The notes below the pieces were generated by a model. That model searched no databases and was not told the origin of the DNA. It saw only the letters and a list, made by a program, of their open reading frames with translations. Made by a program: the position numbers and the translations under genes. A stretch of DNA of 20,821 nucleotides from RGIG1995 sp045645205 (GTDB lineage: Bacteria > Bacillota > Clostridia > Oscillospirales > CAG-272): assembly GCA_045645205.1 (NCBI GenBank), contig JAZRIJ010000068.1:1-20821 (forward strand). The letters are read 5' to 3'. This document shows positions 5,529 through 13,526 of this stretch, in pieces. Within the stretch, counting starts at the first letter, position 1. Every line of letters starts with the position of its first letter.

Positions 5529-7358
5529 ATGGCAAAAAACGAAAGGGACGGAGCAAGAGCATATATTTACACTCGTGTAAGTACCGCTATGCAAGTGGAC
5601 GGTTTCTCACTTGAAGCACAAAAGAAGCGAATTGAAGAATATGCGACATATCAGCATATGAAGATTGTTGGAGAGTACACCGACGAGGGTACATCCGGCA
5701 AAAACATTGAGGGTCGTGCTCAATTCCAGCAGATGATGGAAGATATTAAAACAGGCAAGGATAATGTGAAATTTGTCCTTGTTTTCAAGTTATCTCGTTT
5801 TGGTCGTAATGCTGCTGACACTCTTAACTCTTTGCAGACAATGCAAGATTATGGTGTGAACCTTATCTGTGTTGATGATAATATAGACAGTTCTGCTGAC
5901 TCCGGTAAACTGATGATTTCCGTAATGTCAGCAATGGCAGAAATTGAGCGAGAGAATATTCTTGCTCAGACAATGGCAGGTCGTAAGCAGAAAGCACGAA
6001 ATGGCGGTTGGAACGGCGGTTTTGCCCCTTATGGGTATAAACTTGACAACGGACAGTTAGTCATAGCAGAGGATGAAGCAGAGACCGTTAGGTACATATT
6101 TGAATTATATACAACAGAACCTCTTGGTGCTAACGGTGTGGCAAAGAGATTGAATGCCGAGGGCATTAAGAAAAAGGTTCGCCAGAATGGCAAACTTGAT
6201 ACCTTTACAGGTCATTTCATTAAGTTGGTTCTTGACAACCCTGTTTATATGGGCAAAATTGCTTTTGGTCGTCGTAAAACAGAGAAAATTGCAGGCAAGC
6301 GAAATGTTTATCACATCGTAAAAGAAACAGATATTGAGAATATCATTATCAGCGACGGAGACCACGAAGCGATTGTTTCTGAGGAAGTTTGGAACGATGC
6401 CCACGACAAGAGATTAAGAACAGGTTTCAAAAAAGAGAAAAAGGAACAAGACCACGAATATGTGCTTTCAGGCATAGTTCTTTGTCCTGGGTGTGGTAAA
6501 CCCATGTACGGTGTAGCATCCAGAAAAAAGAGAAAGGACGGCACACCATACCCACCGTCCTATGCTTATATATGCCGACAGAAAGGACATTCTACAGGTC
6601 ATGTGTGTTCTTTCCATAAACAGTTTAATTGCAGAGAGATTGACGACGAAGTCGCTAATGCCATTAGTTTCTGTTTTGTTACTCTTGAAATTGTTGACCA
6701 AGTATATGCCCTTATCAGTAAGGAGTTTGATACAAGCGAACTCCAACAGAGATTGGACGGATACAAGGCAAGGGAAAAGGAACTTAAAGCACAAAAGGAG
6801 TATTACGAACATAAACAGAGAAATCTTGACCCGTTTGACAAGCATCATGACCGTAAGTTTTCAAACTATGAAACTCAGCTAGAGGAGATTTACGACCATC
6901 TTGACGAAATCGAGGGTCTTATCCAAGATGTCGAGGGTATGATAGAGAATACCACGGCAACTCAAAAAAGCAGAGAAAACACCGTTAAACTGTTAATGGA
7001 GTATGGTCAGCGATACAGATACCTTTCTCTTGCAGAACAGAAGAAAATGGTGAACCTGCTAATTGAGAGCATTGAGGTATTTCCTACCAAACGAGCAATG
7101 GGGTACTTAAAAACGATTCATTTCTCTGTACCCGTTGTAAGTGGTGGCGAAATCAAAAAGACAATGACTATCTGGGATGAATACCCTGACATTCTGGACG
7201 AGGAAGGCAATTTTAACGGTTATAACCCTGAGGACGAATTACCGCCGTCAGGTGGGTTTGAAACAGACGAGGACGGCAATGTTGCTGTTCAGGATGAAAA
7301 TGCTTTCCTACCCAAAAAAATTACAGACGAAAACATTCTTTCACTTGAAAGGAAATAA
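5529..7358 (+). CDS. Large serine recombinase (integrase of the element)
   Basis: The 609-aa protein is a TndX/TnpX-type large serine recombinase that would excise and integrate the element through a serine-DNA intermediate. The resolvase domain (about 9-150) shows YTRVST with catalytic Ser18, and KLSRFGRN (87-94) with the catalytic arginines. A recombinase domain follows (about 165-300). The zinc ribbon has C319-x2-C322, then C349 and C360. A long coiled coil spans about 400-480 and an acidic tail about 550-609. The full length and intact motifs suggest an active enzyme. The ribosome site GGTAGG (5515-5520) is unusual and lies inside an inverted repeat. The gene reads outward at the right edge of the element, ending 5 bases before the next chromosomal gene. 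Confidence 0.93.
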   Translation: MAKNERDGARAYIYTRVSTAMQVDGFSLEAQKKRIEEYATYQHMKIVGEYTDEGTSGKNIEGRAQFQQMMEDIKTGKDNVKFVLVFKLSRFGRNAADTLNSLQTMQDYGVNLICVDDNIDSSADSGKLMISVMSAMAEIERENILAQTMAGRKQKARNGGWNGGFAPYGYKLDNGQLVIAEDEAETVRYIFELYTTEPLGANGVAKRLNAEGIKKKVRQNGKLDTFTGHFIKLVLDNPVYMGKIAFGRRKTEKIAGKRNVYHIVKETDIENIIISDGDHEAIVSEEVWNDAHDKRLRTGFKKEKKEQDHEYVLSGIVLCPGCGKPMYGVASRKKRKDGTPYPPSYAYICRQKGHSTGHVCSFHKQFNCREIDDEVANAISFCFVTLEIVDQVYALISKEFDTSELQQRLDGYKAREKELKAQKEYYEHKQRNLDPFDKHHDRKFSNYETQLEEIYDHLDEIEGLIQDVEGMIENTTATQKSRENTVKLLMEYGQRYRYLSLAEQKKMVNLLIESIEVFPTKRAMGYLKTIHFSVPVVSGGEIKKTMTIWDEYPDILDEEGNFNGYNPEDELPPSGGFETDEDGNVAVQDENAFLPKKITDENILSLERK

Positions 7359-7363
7359 CACTT

Positions 7364-7993
7364 ATGAAAAAAACAAAATTAAGCGGTCCCGCACTGTTTA
7401 TGTACAGCGCTATTGCGCTTACTGCCATAATAGCCTCCATCTGTTTTATCGTGCATTACTCCGGCATTTACGAAAGCACGCTCGTTCTTTGGACAGGTAT
7501 TGTTTCATTTATGATACTGTACCACTTCGGACTGCGCATACTTTTTGGGAATATTACAAAGCTTTTCAAGATAGACAGCAACCACCCGTGGTATAGACAA
7601 AGAGCCTTTGAAAAAAAGCTGTACAAACTTCTCAAAGTCAGAAAATGGAAAGACAAAGTTTTGACATTTGACCCCGCCTCATTCAATTTCAAGAAAAGAA
7701 CCCTCGAACAGCTTGCAACAACTATGTCAAAATCTGAACTTGACCACTGGATAAACGAAGTGATCTCAATTGTCAGCATATTTTTTACACTCTTATGGGG
7801 AAATTTCCCTGCATTCTTCATTTCCGCCGTTGCCGCAATGCTTTTCGATGCACAGTTTATTATTGTTCAGCGATACAACAGACCTATCGTGCTGAAACTC
7901 GACGAAAAGCGTAAAAGAAGAAACGCTATTGTTATTCAATATAATAAAAACAAAACAAACGAAAACGTTATTAATGCAGCGCGCCCGCTTTGA
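7364..7993 (+). CDS. CrtO-like membrane acyltransferase family protein
   Basis: The 209-aa protein has two hydrophobic segments near the N-terminus (about 9-31 and 38-62) and one or two in the middle (about 130-165). The block FEKKLYKLLKVRKWKDK (82-98), the SELDHW motif (E125, H128) and the VQRYNRP ending (168-174) match the glycosyl-4,4'-diaponeurosporenoate acyltransferase (CrtO) family, whose S. aureus member adds a fatty acid to a glycosylated carotenoid. No carotenoid genes are nearby, so the real acyl acceptor here is unknown, perhaps a membrane glycolipid. Its ribosome site AAAGGA (7348-7353) lies inside the end of the recombinase gene. It heads a same-strand run with lipid-related enzymes. 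Confidence 0.7.
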   Translation: MKKTKLSGPALFMYSAIALTAIIASICFIVHYSGIYESTLVLWTGIVSFMILYHFGLRILFGNITKLFKIDSNHPWYRQRAFEKKLYKLLKVRKWKDKVLTFDPASFNFKKRTLEQLATTMSKSELDHWINEVISIVSIFFTLLWGNFPAFFISAVAAMLFDAQFIIVQRYNRPIVLKLDEKRKRRNAIVIQYNKNKTNENVINAARPL

Positions 7994-8023
7994 CATGCAC
8001 TGAAAACAAAGGATGATACTATT

Positions 8024-9031
8024 ATGAAAAAACACAGAGTCTTAAAAATCTTCGGAATTATCATAGCGGCAATAGCTCTCTTTTGGGGAATAATAAATGT
8101 TATCCCCCCGAAGAAAAACGTAGAAATCAATCCCTTTGTTACAGGTAAAAATGAACTTCCCATGATCGCAGCCCACAGGGGCGGAGGGGACAACAATCCC
8201 GAAAACACCATGCTTGCATTCAGAGAAGCAGTAAACACATATAATGTTGATATAATTGAAAGCGACCTTTACATAACGAAAGACGGTTATCTTGTATATA
8301 ATCACGATGAATACATAGATGAAACTTGTAATGTGAACGGCGATCTGTCTCTTGATGAGGTAGAGGCGCTCTGTAAAAATGACAAAAACCGACACTACAT
8401 AAAGGATATGACCCTCGAAGAGCTTCAACAGTATAACTTTGGATATTATTTTGAAGATGAAAACGGCGAAAGAATATACAAAAACGAGACTGAACTTGAA
8501 CAAAAGGGTCTGCAAATAGCAACAGTCGATAAGCTTTTTGCCGAATTTTACGAAACAAATCCCGACCTTTTGTTTATTGTTGAAATCAAAAACAGCGGAG
8601 ACTTGGGATACAAGGCTTGTAAAATCTTAAATGATACCTTAAGCAAATATCCCGAATATCTGGATCAAATCGTTGTCGGTACATTCCATGACGAGATCGA
8701 AACAGAGTTAAAAGCAAAATATCCCAATCTAATGCGAGGAGCTCCTACGGGTACGGCGGCAAAATTTATACTGACCCAGTTTCTCGGCGTTAATATATTT
8801 GACAACAGTGATTTTGCGTGCCTGCAAATACCCACAAATTATGATCTCGGTATTACACTTTCTCTAAACAAGAAAACAATAATAAACAGAGCTCACAAAA
8901 GAAACATAGCCGTTCAGTACTGGACAATAAACAATCCCGATGAAATGCGGGAGCTTATTGAGCTGGGATGCGACTGCATCATGACTGACAACCCAAAGCT
9001 TTTAAGTGAAATTCTGGAAGAATACAAGTAA
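8024..9031 (+). CDS. Glycerophosphodiester phosphodiesterase, membrane-anchored
   Basis: The 335-aa enzyme of the GDPD family would split glycerophosphodiesters into glycerol-3-phosphate and an alcohol. A hydrophobic anchor at residues 8-27 places the TIM-barrel domain outside the cell. Conserved active-site residues are present: H51-R52 (AAHRGG), E60-N61-T62, E79 and D81 (IIESDLY), H94-D95, and E187/K189 (IVEIK), closing with IMTDNP. The length is normal for the anchored bacterial form. It follows the acyltransferase after 30 bases, with AAAGGATG as ribosome site, and precedes the CPBP gene by 14 bases, so it is in an operon. It probably recycles lipid head groups or teichoic-acid-like polymers. 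Confidence 0.88.
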   Translation: MKKHRVLKIFGIIIAAIALFWGIINVIPPKKNVEINPFVTGKNELPMIAAHRGGGDNNPENTMLAFREAVNTYNVDIIESDLYITKDGYLVYNHDEYIDETCNVNGDLSLDEVEALCKNDKNRHYIKDMTLEELQQYNFGYYFEDENGERIYKNETELEQKGLQIATVDKLFAEFYETNPDLLFIVEIKNSGDLGYKACKILNDTLSKYPEYLDQIVVGTFHDEIETELKAKYPNLMRGAPTGTAAKFILTQFLGVNIFDNSDFACLQIPTNYDLGITLSLNKKTIINRAHKRNIAVQYWTINNPDEMRELIELGCDCIMTDNPKLLSEILEEYK

Positions 9032-9045
9032 CCATAGGAGATAAT

Positions 9046-10104
9046 ATGAACGAATTTAATAATGATTTCTATAACGAAATACCCTCTCCCGAGCCAAAAA
9101 ACATTGACCTGAAAACAGCTAAAAAAACTTTTTCTGCAATAGGCTTTGCCTTATGTGCAATTTTAGCTGTAGTTTATGCGATTCAGATCGGTGTCGGTGT
9201 TGTAATAGGTATAATCGGAGATACTGACAGTTGGCTTATTACGTCATCATGGAGAATATGGATATTATCCTTTGTTCCTCTCTACGCATTTGCCATTCCG
9301 GCAGGTATACTGTTAATGAAAAAACTCCCTGCAAAAGCTCCCGAAAGACACACAATGAGCAAAAAATCTCTGCTTATTGCCCTGCCGATTACATTTTTTC
9401 TGATGACTGTAGGTAACTATCTCGGTAACTTTCTGTCAATTTATCTTTCAAAAGGAACTGCCGAGAACGCAGTAGCAACACTGGCTATGGACACCAATCC
9501 CATAAAGATACTGGTTATGGTTATCCTTGCTCCATTGATAGAAGAATATGTATTCAGAAAGCAAATTATCGACCGCACATTAGTTTACGGCGAAAAAACA
9601 GCCGTATTGCTTTCGGGCTTGCTGTTTGGCCTTTTTCATATGAATCTGTTCCAATTTTTCTATGCATTTTTTATAGGTTTACTCCTTGCCTACATTTATG
9701 TTCGTACAGGAAAGCTCCGTTATTCTATTATAATTCATTGCATAATAAACTTTTTTGGCTCTGTAGTAGCTTCGTTTGTAATTTCAAAGCTTGATCTTGA
9801 AATTATTGAAAAAATATCATCCTTAGATCCAACTGCCGCCATTCCCGATGAGCTAATGCAGTCAATAATGAATGCTCTGCCCGGAATGTTGCTCTATATC
9901 GGTTACAGCTTATTATTAAGCGGTTTTGCTCTTGCCGGTCTTATTTTGATGATACTTAAGCGCAAGAATATTATATGGAAAAAGACTGAGCTTGAGCTTC
10001 CGAAGGAAAGCTCTGCAAACATCGTATTTATGAATATAGGTATTGTACTTTTTATTGTTATGTCAGTTACTCTGATGATGATTGGACTGTTCCCGTCAGC
10101 CTAA
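9046..10104 (+). CDS. CPBP family intramembrane metalloprotease
   Basis: The 352-aa protein has about eight hydrophobic segments. The CPBP (CAAX protease/bacteriocin-processing) motifs are complete: E166-E167-YVF-R171, FGLFH with H198, and H231-CII-N235. These residues bind zinc and cut substrates inside the membrane. Bacterial members process peptides or give immunity to bacteriocins; others have unknown substrates. No peptide gene that would suit this role is visible nearby. It begins 14 bases after the diesterase gene with GGAG 7 bases before the ATG, so it is co-transcribed. The last 70 residues form two extra membrane segments beyond the core. Confidence 0.88.
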   Translation: MNEFNNDFYNEIPSPEPKNIDLKTAKKTFSAIGFALCAILAVVYAIQIGVGVVIGIIGDTDSWLITSSWRIWILSFVPLYAFAIPAGILLMKKLPAKAPERHTMSKKSLLIALPITFFLMTVGNYLGNFLSIYLSKGTAENAVATLAMDTNPIKILVMVILAPLIEEYVFRKQIIDRTLVYGEKTAVLLSGLLFGLFHMNLFQFFYAFFIGLLLAYIYVRTGKLRYSIIIHCIINFFGSVVASFVISKLDLEIIEKISSLDPTAAIPDELMQSIMNALPGMLLYIGYSLLLSGFALAGLILMILKRKNIIWKKTELELPKESSANIVFMNIGIVLFIVMSVTLMMIGLFPSA

Positions 10105-10180
10105 GGAAAAAATACCATAAATTAAAAGCTTTAAATTCCCCTGACGAAAAACTGAATTTATAAAAAAGGAAGATAAATTT

Positions 10181-10918
10181 ATGAACAGTAAGACCGCTGT
10201 TATAACAGGAGCATCAAGAGGAATCGGCAAAGCTATCGCCGAAGCCTTTGCAAAAAACAACTATAATGTTGTTATAAACTACCGAAGCAGCGAAGACGAT
10301 GCTTTCAAGTTGAAAGAAGTTTTAACAGAGCAAGGCTGTGAATGTGAGATTTTTAAAGCAGATATAGGTATATTTTCAGAAGCAAAGGCGCTTATCGACT
10401 TTTGTATTGAAAAATATGGAAAAACAGACGTCTTAGTCAACAATGCAGGAATAAGCCAAATTAAGCTTTTTACGGATATATCCTTTGATGAATGGGACAA
10501 TATGGTAAGAACAAATCTGACTGGCATTTTCAACACAACACAAAACGCTGTAAAGAATATGCTGAAATATCACAGCGGAAACATTATCAACATTTCTTCT
10601 ATGTGGGGACTGGTCGGCGCTTCATGCGAAGTCCATTATTCTGCAGTTAAAGCAGGTGTTATCGGAATGACCAAAGCCCTTGCAAAAGAGCTGGGGCTTT
10701 CGGGAATAAGAGTAAATTGCATTGCTCCCGGAGTTATTTTAACAGATATGATGAAAAGCTTTTCCGAAGACGAGCTTATATCATTAAAAGAAGAAATACC
10801 GTTAAACCGTTTTGGTACGCCCGAAGATATAGCCGAGCTTGCGCTTTTTCTTGCCTCGGATAAGGCAAAAAATATTACAGGACAAGTCTTTTCCTCAAAC
10901 GGCGGAATGGTAATTTAA
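10181..10918 (+). CDS. SDR family oxidoreductase, FabG-like
   Basis: The 245-aa protein is a classical short-chain dehydrogenase. It has the cofactor loop TGASRGIG (9-16), NNAG (87-90) and the catalytic tetrad N112, S140, Y153 and K157. The closing GQVFSSNGGMVI matches the FabG ending. Residues NYRSSEDD after the second strand, with Arg35, favour NADPH. It could be 3-oxoacyl-ACP reductase or a related reductase of unknown substrate; no other fatty-acid synthesis gene is beside it. AAGGAAG lies upstream of the ATG. It follows the CPBP gene by 76 bases without a clear terminator, and may share its transcript. Confidence 0.85.
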   Translation: MNSKTAVITGASRGIGKAIAEAFAKNNYNVVINYRSSEDDAFKLKEVLTEQGCECEIFKADIGIFSEAKALIDFCIEKYGKTDVLVNNAGISQIKLFTDISFDEWDNMVRTNLTGIFNTTQNAVKNMLKYHSGNIINISSMWGLVGASCEVHYSAVKAGVIGMTKALAKELGLSGIRVNCIAPGVILTDMMKSFSEDELISLKEEIPLNRFGTPEDIAELALFLASDKAKNITGQVFSSNGGMVI

Positions 10919-10960
10919 CCAAAAAAGTTTTTTGAAGTTTCTTAAGAAAGAGTATGCTAT

Positions 10961-11437
10961 ATGGAAAAAACAAATGTAATGCGTATTTTGACGCAGAAAA
11001 AAATTGAATATAGGTCTTATGAATACAATCCCGACGAAACTGTGGGAGAAAATGTTGCCGCTTTGATAGGAAGACCGGCAGAGTCCACGTTTAAGACTCT
11101 TGTAACAGTTGCAAATACAAAAACGCATTATGTTTTTGTAGTTCCCGTAAACTGTTCCCTTGACCTGAAGAAAGCTGCAAAAGCTGTCGGCGTAAAGTCT
11201 ATTGAGATGATAAAACAAAAAGACTTATTTTCTCTGACAGGCTATATACACGGCGGCTGTTCGCCTATTGGAATGAAAAAGCTGTTCCGCACGGTTATTC
11301 ACGAAACAGCACTCATTTTTGACAAAATAGCGTTCAGCGCAGGCAAGCGCGGCTGTCAGGTAGAGCTTGATCCTAACGATTTAATTAAGCTAATAGGCGC
11401 TGAGACAGCAGATATTGCAACCTCATCGGAGGAATAA
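10961..11437 (+). CDS. ybaK: Cys-tRNA(Pro)/Cys-tRNA(Cys) deacylase, YbaK/EbsC type
   Basis: The 158-aa protein belongs to the YbaK/ProX editing family, which hydrolyses wrongly charged aminoacyl-tRNA, in YbaK's case Cys-tRNA(Pro). The conserved lysine is K45 in ESTFKTLV, and the glycine-rich substrate loop GYIHGGCSPIG is at 94-104. The length fits YbaK exactly. The following gene starts 5 bases after its stop, and the ribosome site of that gene lies in the last codons here, so translation is probably coupled. Confidence 0.88.
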   Translation: MEKTNVMRILTQKKIEYRSYEYNPDETVGENVAALIGRPAESTFKTLVTVANTKTHYVFVVPVNCSLDLKKAAKAVGVKSIEMIKQKDLFSLTGYIHGGCSPIGMKKLFRTVIHETALIFDKIAFSAGKRGCQVELDPNDLIKLIGAETADIATSSEE

Positions 11438-11442
11438 CCGTT

Positions 11443-11634
11443 ATGAACGAAAAAAAGATACAGGCCTCCTGCGACATTTGCGTTTATTACATATATGACG
11501 AAGAAGATGAATGTTACGAATGTGTAAAAAACCTTGATGAAGACGAAATGCTGAGGTTTCTTACAGGTAACTATAATAACTGCCCGTACTTCCAACTTGA
11601 TGACGAATACGGTCGCGCAAGAAAACAGATATAA
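11443..11634 (+). CDS. Cys-rich small protein, DUF6472-like
   Basis: The 63-aa protein has two CxxC pairs, C10/C13 and C24/C27, and a further C47-P, in an acidic, aromatic-rich background. This fits a small zinc- or Fe-S-binding fold and resembles DUF6472 proteins of clostridia, a name I give from memory. GGAGGA (11428-11433) lies 9 bases upstream, inside the deacylase gene. It is last in the run and is followed by a terminator. Its role is unknown. Confidence 0.7.
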   Translation: MNEKKIQASCDICVYYIYDEEDECYECVKNLDEDEMLRFLTGNYNNCPYFQLDDEYGRARKQI

Positions 11635-11671
11635 ATACTTATCGAGAACATTATAAAAGCAAAGTAGTTTT

Positions 11672-11701
11672 AGGCTTCCTTTTACACAGGGAGCCTTTTA
11701 T
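11672..11701 (+). terminator. Terminator of the 7364-11634 run
   Basis: AGGCTTCC (11672-11679) pairs with GGGAGCCT (11689-11696), allowing one G-T pair, around a 9-base loop, followed by TTTTA. It closes the plus-strand run. Confidence 0.75.
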
Positions 11702-12122
11702 AATTACACCACCTTTGATTAATCGTCGTCTCGCTGTACAATTTTATAATCTATGTATTTCCGAAATAATACTTTTTAAAAGACGTTTTTACCCTTCGCT
11801 CATTCCGGAATTACATGAGATTGTACCGCACACAATGAAAAATTAAAATTTTCATAAATAATTCTATAAACATTATACACTATCTCAATTTGCTGTGGTA
11901 CCATTTACTGCAAAATGCAGTATAATATTATTTGTATTATTAAAAGCAAATAATACGAATAATATAAAACTAAAAAATAATTTATTTAAAAAAGGACATT
12001 TTAATGTCCTTTGAGGCATGAATAATTAATTAAACAGTGGAGTAAAGCTTTAAATTAATTCAGATTAAAGATTTATTTACAATATATTCACCGGAAATAC
12101 ATCAAAACATCAAGGTTTTGTG
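11702..12122. other. Gene-free AT-rich region with several palindromes
   Basis: No credible gene is present. Structures seen: ACTGCA/TGCAGT hairpin (11907-11921) abutting a TATAAT (11921-11926); a 16-bp inverted repeat with one mismatch (11925-11940 with 11950-11965); a 22-base palindrome AAAGGACATT/AATGTCCTTT (11991-12012); and CAAAAC/GTTTTG (12103-12120). Read on the minus strand, the 11991-12012 palindrome is followed by seven T, an intrinsic-terminator shape that has no gene to serve. Confidence 0.5.
11991..12012 (-). terminator. Terminator-like palindrome facing the minus strand
   Basis: A 9-10 bp stem is followed on the minus strand by TTTTTTT. No minus-strand gene lies upstream until beyond the plus-strand 71-aa gene, so it could end a short untranslated RNA or be residual. 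Confidence 0.4.
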
Positions 12123-12173
12123 TTGAATTTTGTGCTCAATTAAAGTATAGTATCATGGTCAATACTAATTGAC
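12123..12173 (+). promoter_or_regulatory. Promoter and operator-like repeat before the 71-aa gene
   Basis: TTGAAT (12123-12128), 17 bases and TATAGT (12146-12151) make a promoter. GTCAAT/ATTGAC (12158-12173) is a perfect 6-bp inverted repeat located at the predicted start of transcription, a typical place for a repressor site. Confidence 0.5.
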
Positions 12174-12232
12174 TGATATCATTTACAAACAGTAGTTTTA
12201 AACCACCCGCACAGCAAATCAGGAGAGACATT

Positions 12233-12448
12233 TTGAACACCGCAAAAAGCATATCCTTACTTTATTTTTTAATCCCCATAATAGCGCTTATATTATTGAT
12301 TTTATTTGTAAAATGGTTTATGGAGTACAAATATCAAGCAAATTATATTAACATTGAGATCATGCGTTCATCGGGAGCTGAAAAAAGATATTGGATAAAA
12401 CAAAAAAAATTTCTCTGGTACAAGGTTTTAAAAACTTTGTTCAGATAA
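12233..12448 (+). CDS. Small single-pass membrane protein, unknown function
   Basis: The 71-aa protein starts at TTG (12233) with AGGAGAG (12221-12227) just before it; no ATG is available at that place. Residues 7-29 form one membrane helix, followed by a basic, aromatic tail (RRYW-like KRYWIKQKKFLWYK) that would sit in the cytoplasm and could bind lipid or a partner. I do not recognise a family. It has its own promoter and a strong terminator, and converges on the LysR gene. Confidence 0.65.
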   Translation: MNTAKSISLLYFLIPIIALILLILFVKWFMEYKYQANYINIEIMRSSGAEKRYWIKQKKFLWYKVLKTLFR

Positions 12449-12480
12449 AAAAGTGTTGGAAAAAAACCAACACTTTTTTT
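12447..12480. terminator. Bidirectional terminator
   Basis: AAAAAAGTGTTGG (12447-12459) pairs with CCAACACTTTTTT (12467-12479) around an A7 loop, with T-tracts on both strands. It ends the 71-aa gene and the converging LysR gene, whose stop is 2 bases away. Confidence 0.88.
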
Positions 12481-12481
12481 A

Positions 12482-13399
12482 CTATATTACTTCTTTCAAC
12501 ATACGGATAAACTCTTTTGCGGCTTGGGAGAGAAAACGGTTTTTTAAGTAACCTACCCCGATACTTTGAGTTTTTCCATACGGAACTTTTACGATATGAA
12601 GCCCTTGGAATTTTTTTGATGCAGAATAACTTTGCAACGAATGAGGGTAAAATGTTATGCCCATTCCTTTTCGGGACAACTCAAGCAAAGTCTCTATATT
12701 TTCAACCTCAAGCAATACCTTAGGTCTTACACCATTTTCGCCAAGAACCTTGTCTGCAATAACTCTTACACGGTTATCGGTATGGAGCATCAAAAAAGGA
12801 CAATTTCTAAGCAAGGATAATTCAACATTATTTTTCAGCCTATCCAAAACTTCGTTCTTGCGTGAAGAGAAATATGTATCAAGTATATTGTCAGGAATAA
12901 GCATCAATATTTCTTCGGAACAAAGCTCGACCTCTTCAACATTGTCATTTGAAAAAGGTGTCAGACTTATCATTATATCAATTTCGCCGTTCGCCAATGC
13001 GTTATCAAGTTTTGACGTAGGTGCTTCAAGAACCTGTATACTGACCCCCGGATATTCCTCATGAAAGCGAGGCAGAACAAGGGGCAAAAAAACAAGTCCT
13101 CTTGTATGGGAGATACCTATTGAAAGTTTGCCTCTTTTTGAATCGGCAATATCGCGAAGCTCGTCAAGAGTTTGGTTTTTTTTGTTTAAAATATCCTGTC
13201 CGTTTTTTACAAGTATTTCACCTGCATATGTCAGACGCATAGGGTGATCGCGATAAAAAAGATCAACTCCAAGCTCATTTTCCAGTTTTGCTATATGGGT
13301 GCTTAAAGATTGGGGAGAAATATATAGTTTTTCAGCCGCTTTAGAAAAATTCAGCTCTTTTGCGGCAATTAAAAAATATTCTATATTAAGAAAATTCAT
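12482..13399 (-). CDS. LysR family transcriptional regulator
   Basis: The 305-aa protein has the LysR winged helix-turn-helix at residues 1-60 (FSKAAEKLYISPQSLSTHIAKLENELGVDLF) and a substrate-binding domain from about 90 to 300, starting GKLSIGISHTRG. The length is typical. It diverges from the cyclase/AAC(3)/TIM-barrel operon, the classic LysR arrangement in which the regulator controls its neighbour and itself. Its start at 13399 has minus-strand AGGAGG 5 bases upstream. The co-inducer is probably a substrate or product of the operon, but cannot be read from sequence. Confidence 0.92.
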   Translation of the reverse strand: MNFLNIEYFLIAAKELNFSKAAEKLYISPQSLSTHIAKLENELGVDLFYRDHPMRLTYAGEILVKNGQDILNKKNQTLDELRDIADSKRGKLSIGISHTRGLVFLPLVLPRFHEEYPGVSIQVLEAPTSKLDNALANGEIDIMISLTPFSNDNVEEVELCSEEILMLIPDNILDTYFSSRKNEVLDRLKNNVELSLLRNCPFLMLHTDNRVRVIADKVLGENGVRPKVLLEVENIETLLELSRKGMGITFYPHSLQSYSASKKFQGLHIVKVPYGKTQSIGVGYLKNRFLSQAAKEFIRMLKEVI

Positions 13400-13430
13400 A
13401 TAGTCCTCCTACAGCTTTTATTATCAGTTA

Positions 13431-13505
13431 ATTATAACACAAAGATAATAAAAATGCAATTATTATTCTCAAGGTATTGCACAATTTTTAAAAAAATGTT
13501 AGAAT
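13431..13505. promoter_or_regulatory. Divergent promoters and LysR-box-like repeat
   Basis: For LysR, minus-strand TTGCAT (13459-13454), 17 bases, TATAAT (13436-13431). For the operon, TTGCAC (13477-13482), 17 bases, TAGAAT (13500-13505). The inverted repeat ATAATAA (13445-13451) / TTATTAT (13460-13466) overlaps the LysR -35 box and lies just upstream of the operon promoter, where an autoregulating LysR activator usually binds. Confidence 0.7.
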
Positions 13506-13526
13506 AGAAAAAAGGCGGTGTTATAT

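Larger units (their letters stand above)
1943..7360. mobile_element. Mobilizable integrative element (serine recombinase + MobV-like relaxase)
   Basis: This block contains a large serine recombinase at its right edge reading outward, a MobV-like relaxase, an oriT-like hairpin cluster, a small ribbon-helix-helix-like protein and three proteins of unknown role. No type IV secretion genes are present, so it would be mobilized by a helper rather than self-transfer. It splits a plausible ancestral same-strand run (rlmD, then the acyltransferase and downstream genes). The bounds are approximate: the left edge is somewhere in 1943-2126 and the right edge within about 7358-7375. A weak 12/14 match (2040-2053 against 7361-7374) is the only end-to-end similarity I found; it is A-rich and may be chance. 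Confidence 0.75.

Noticed and set aside
13518..13526. GTG at 13518 as the cyclase start
   Set aside because: It lies within the GGCGG ribosome site; ATG 13527 has ideal spacing.
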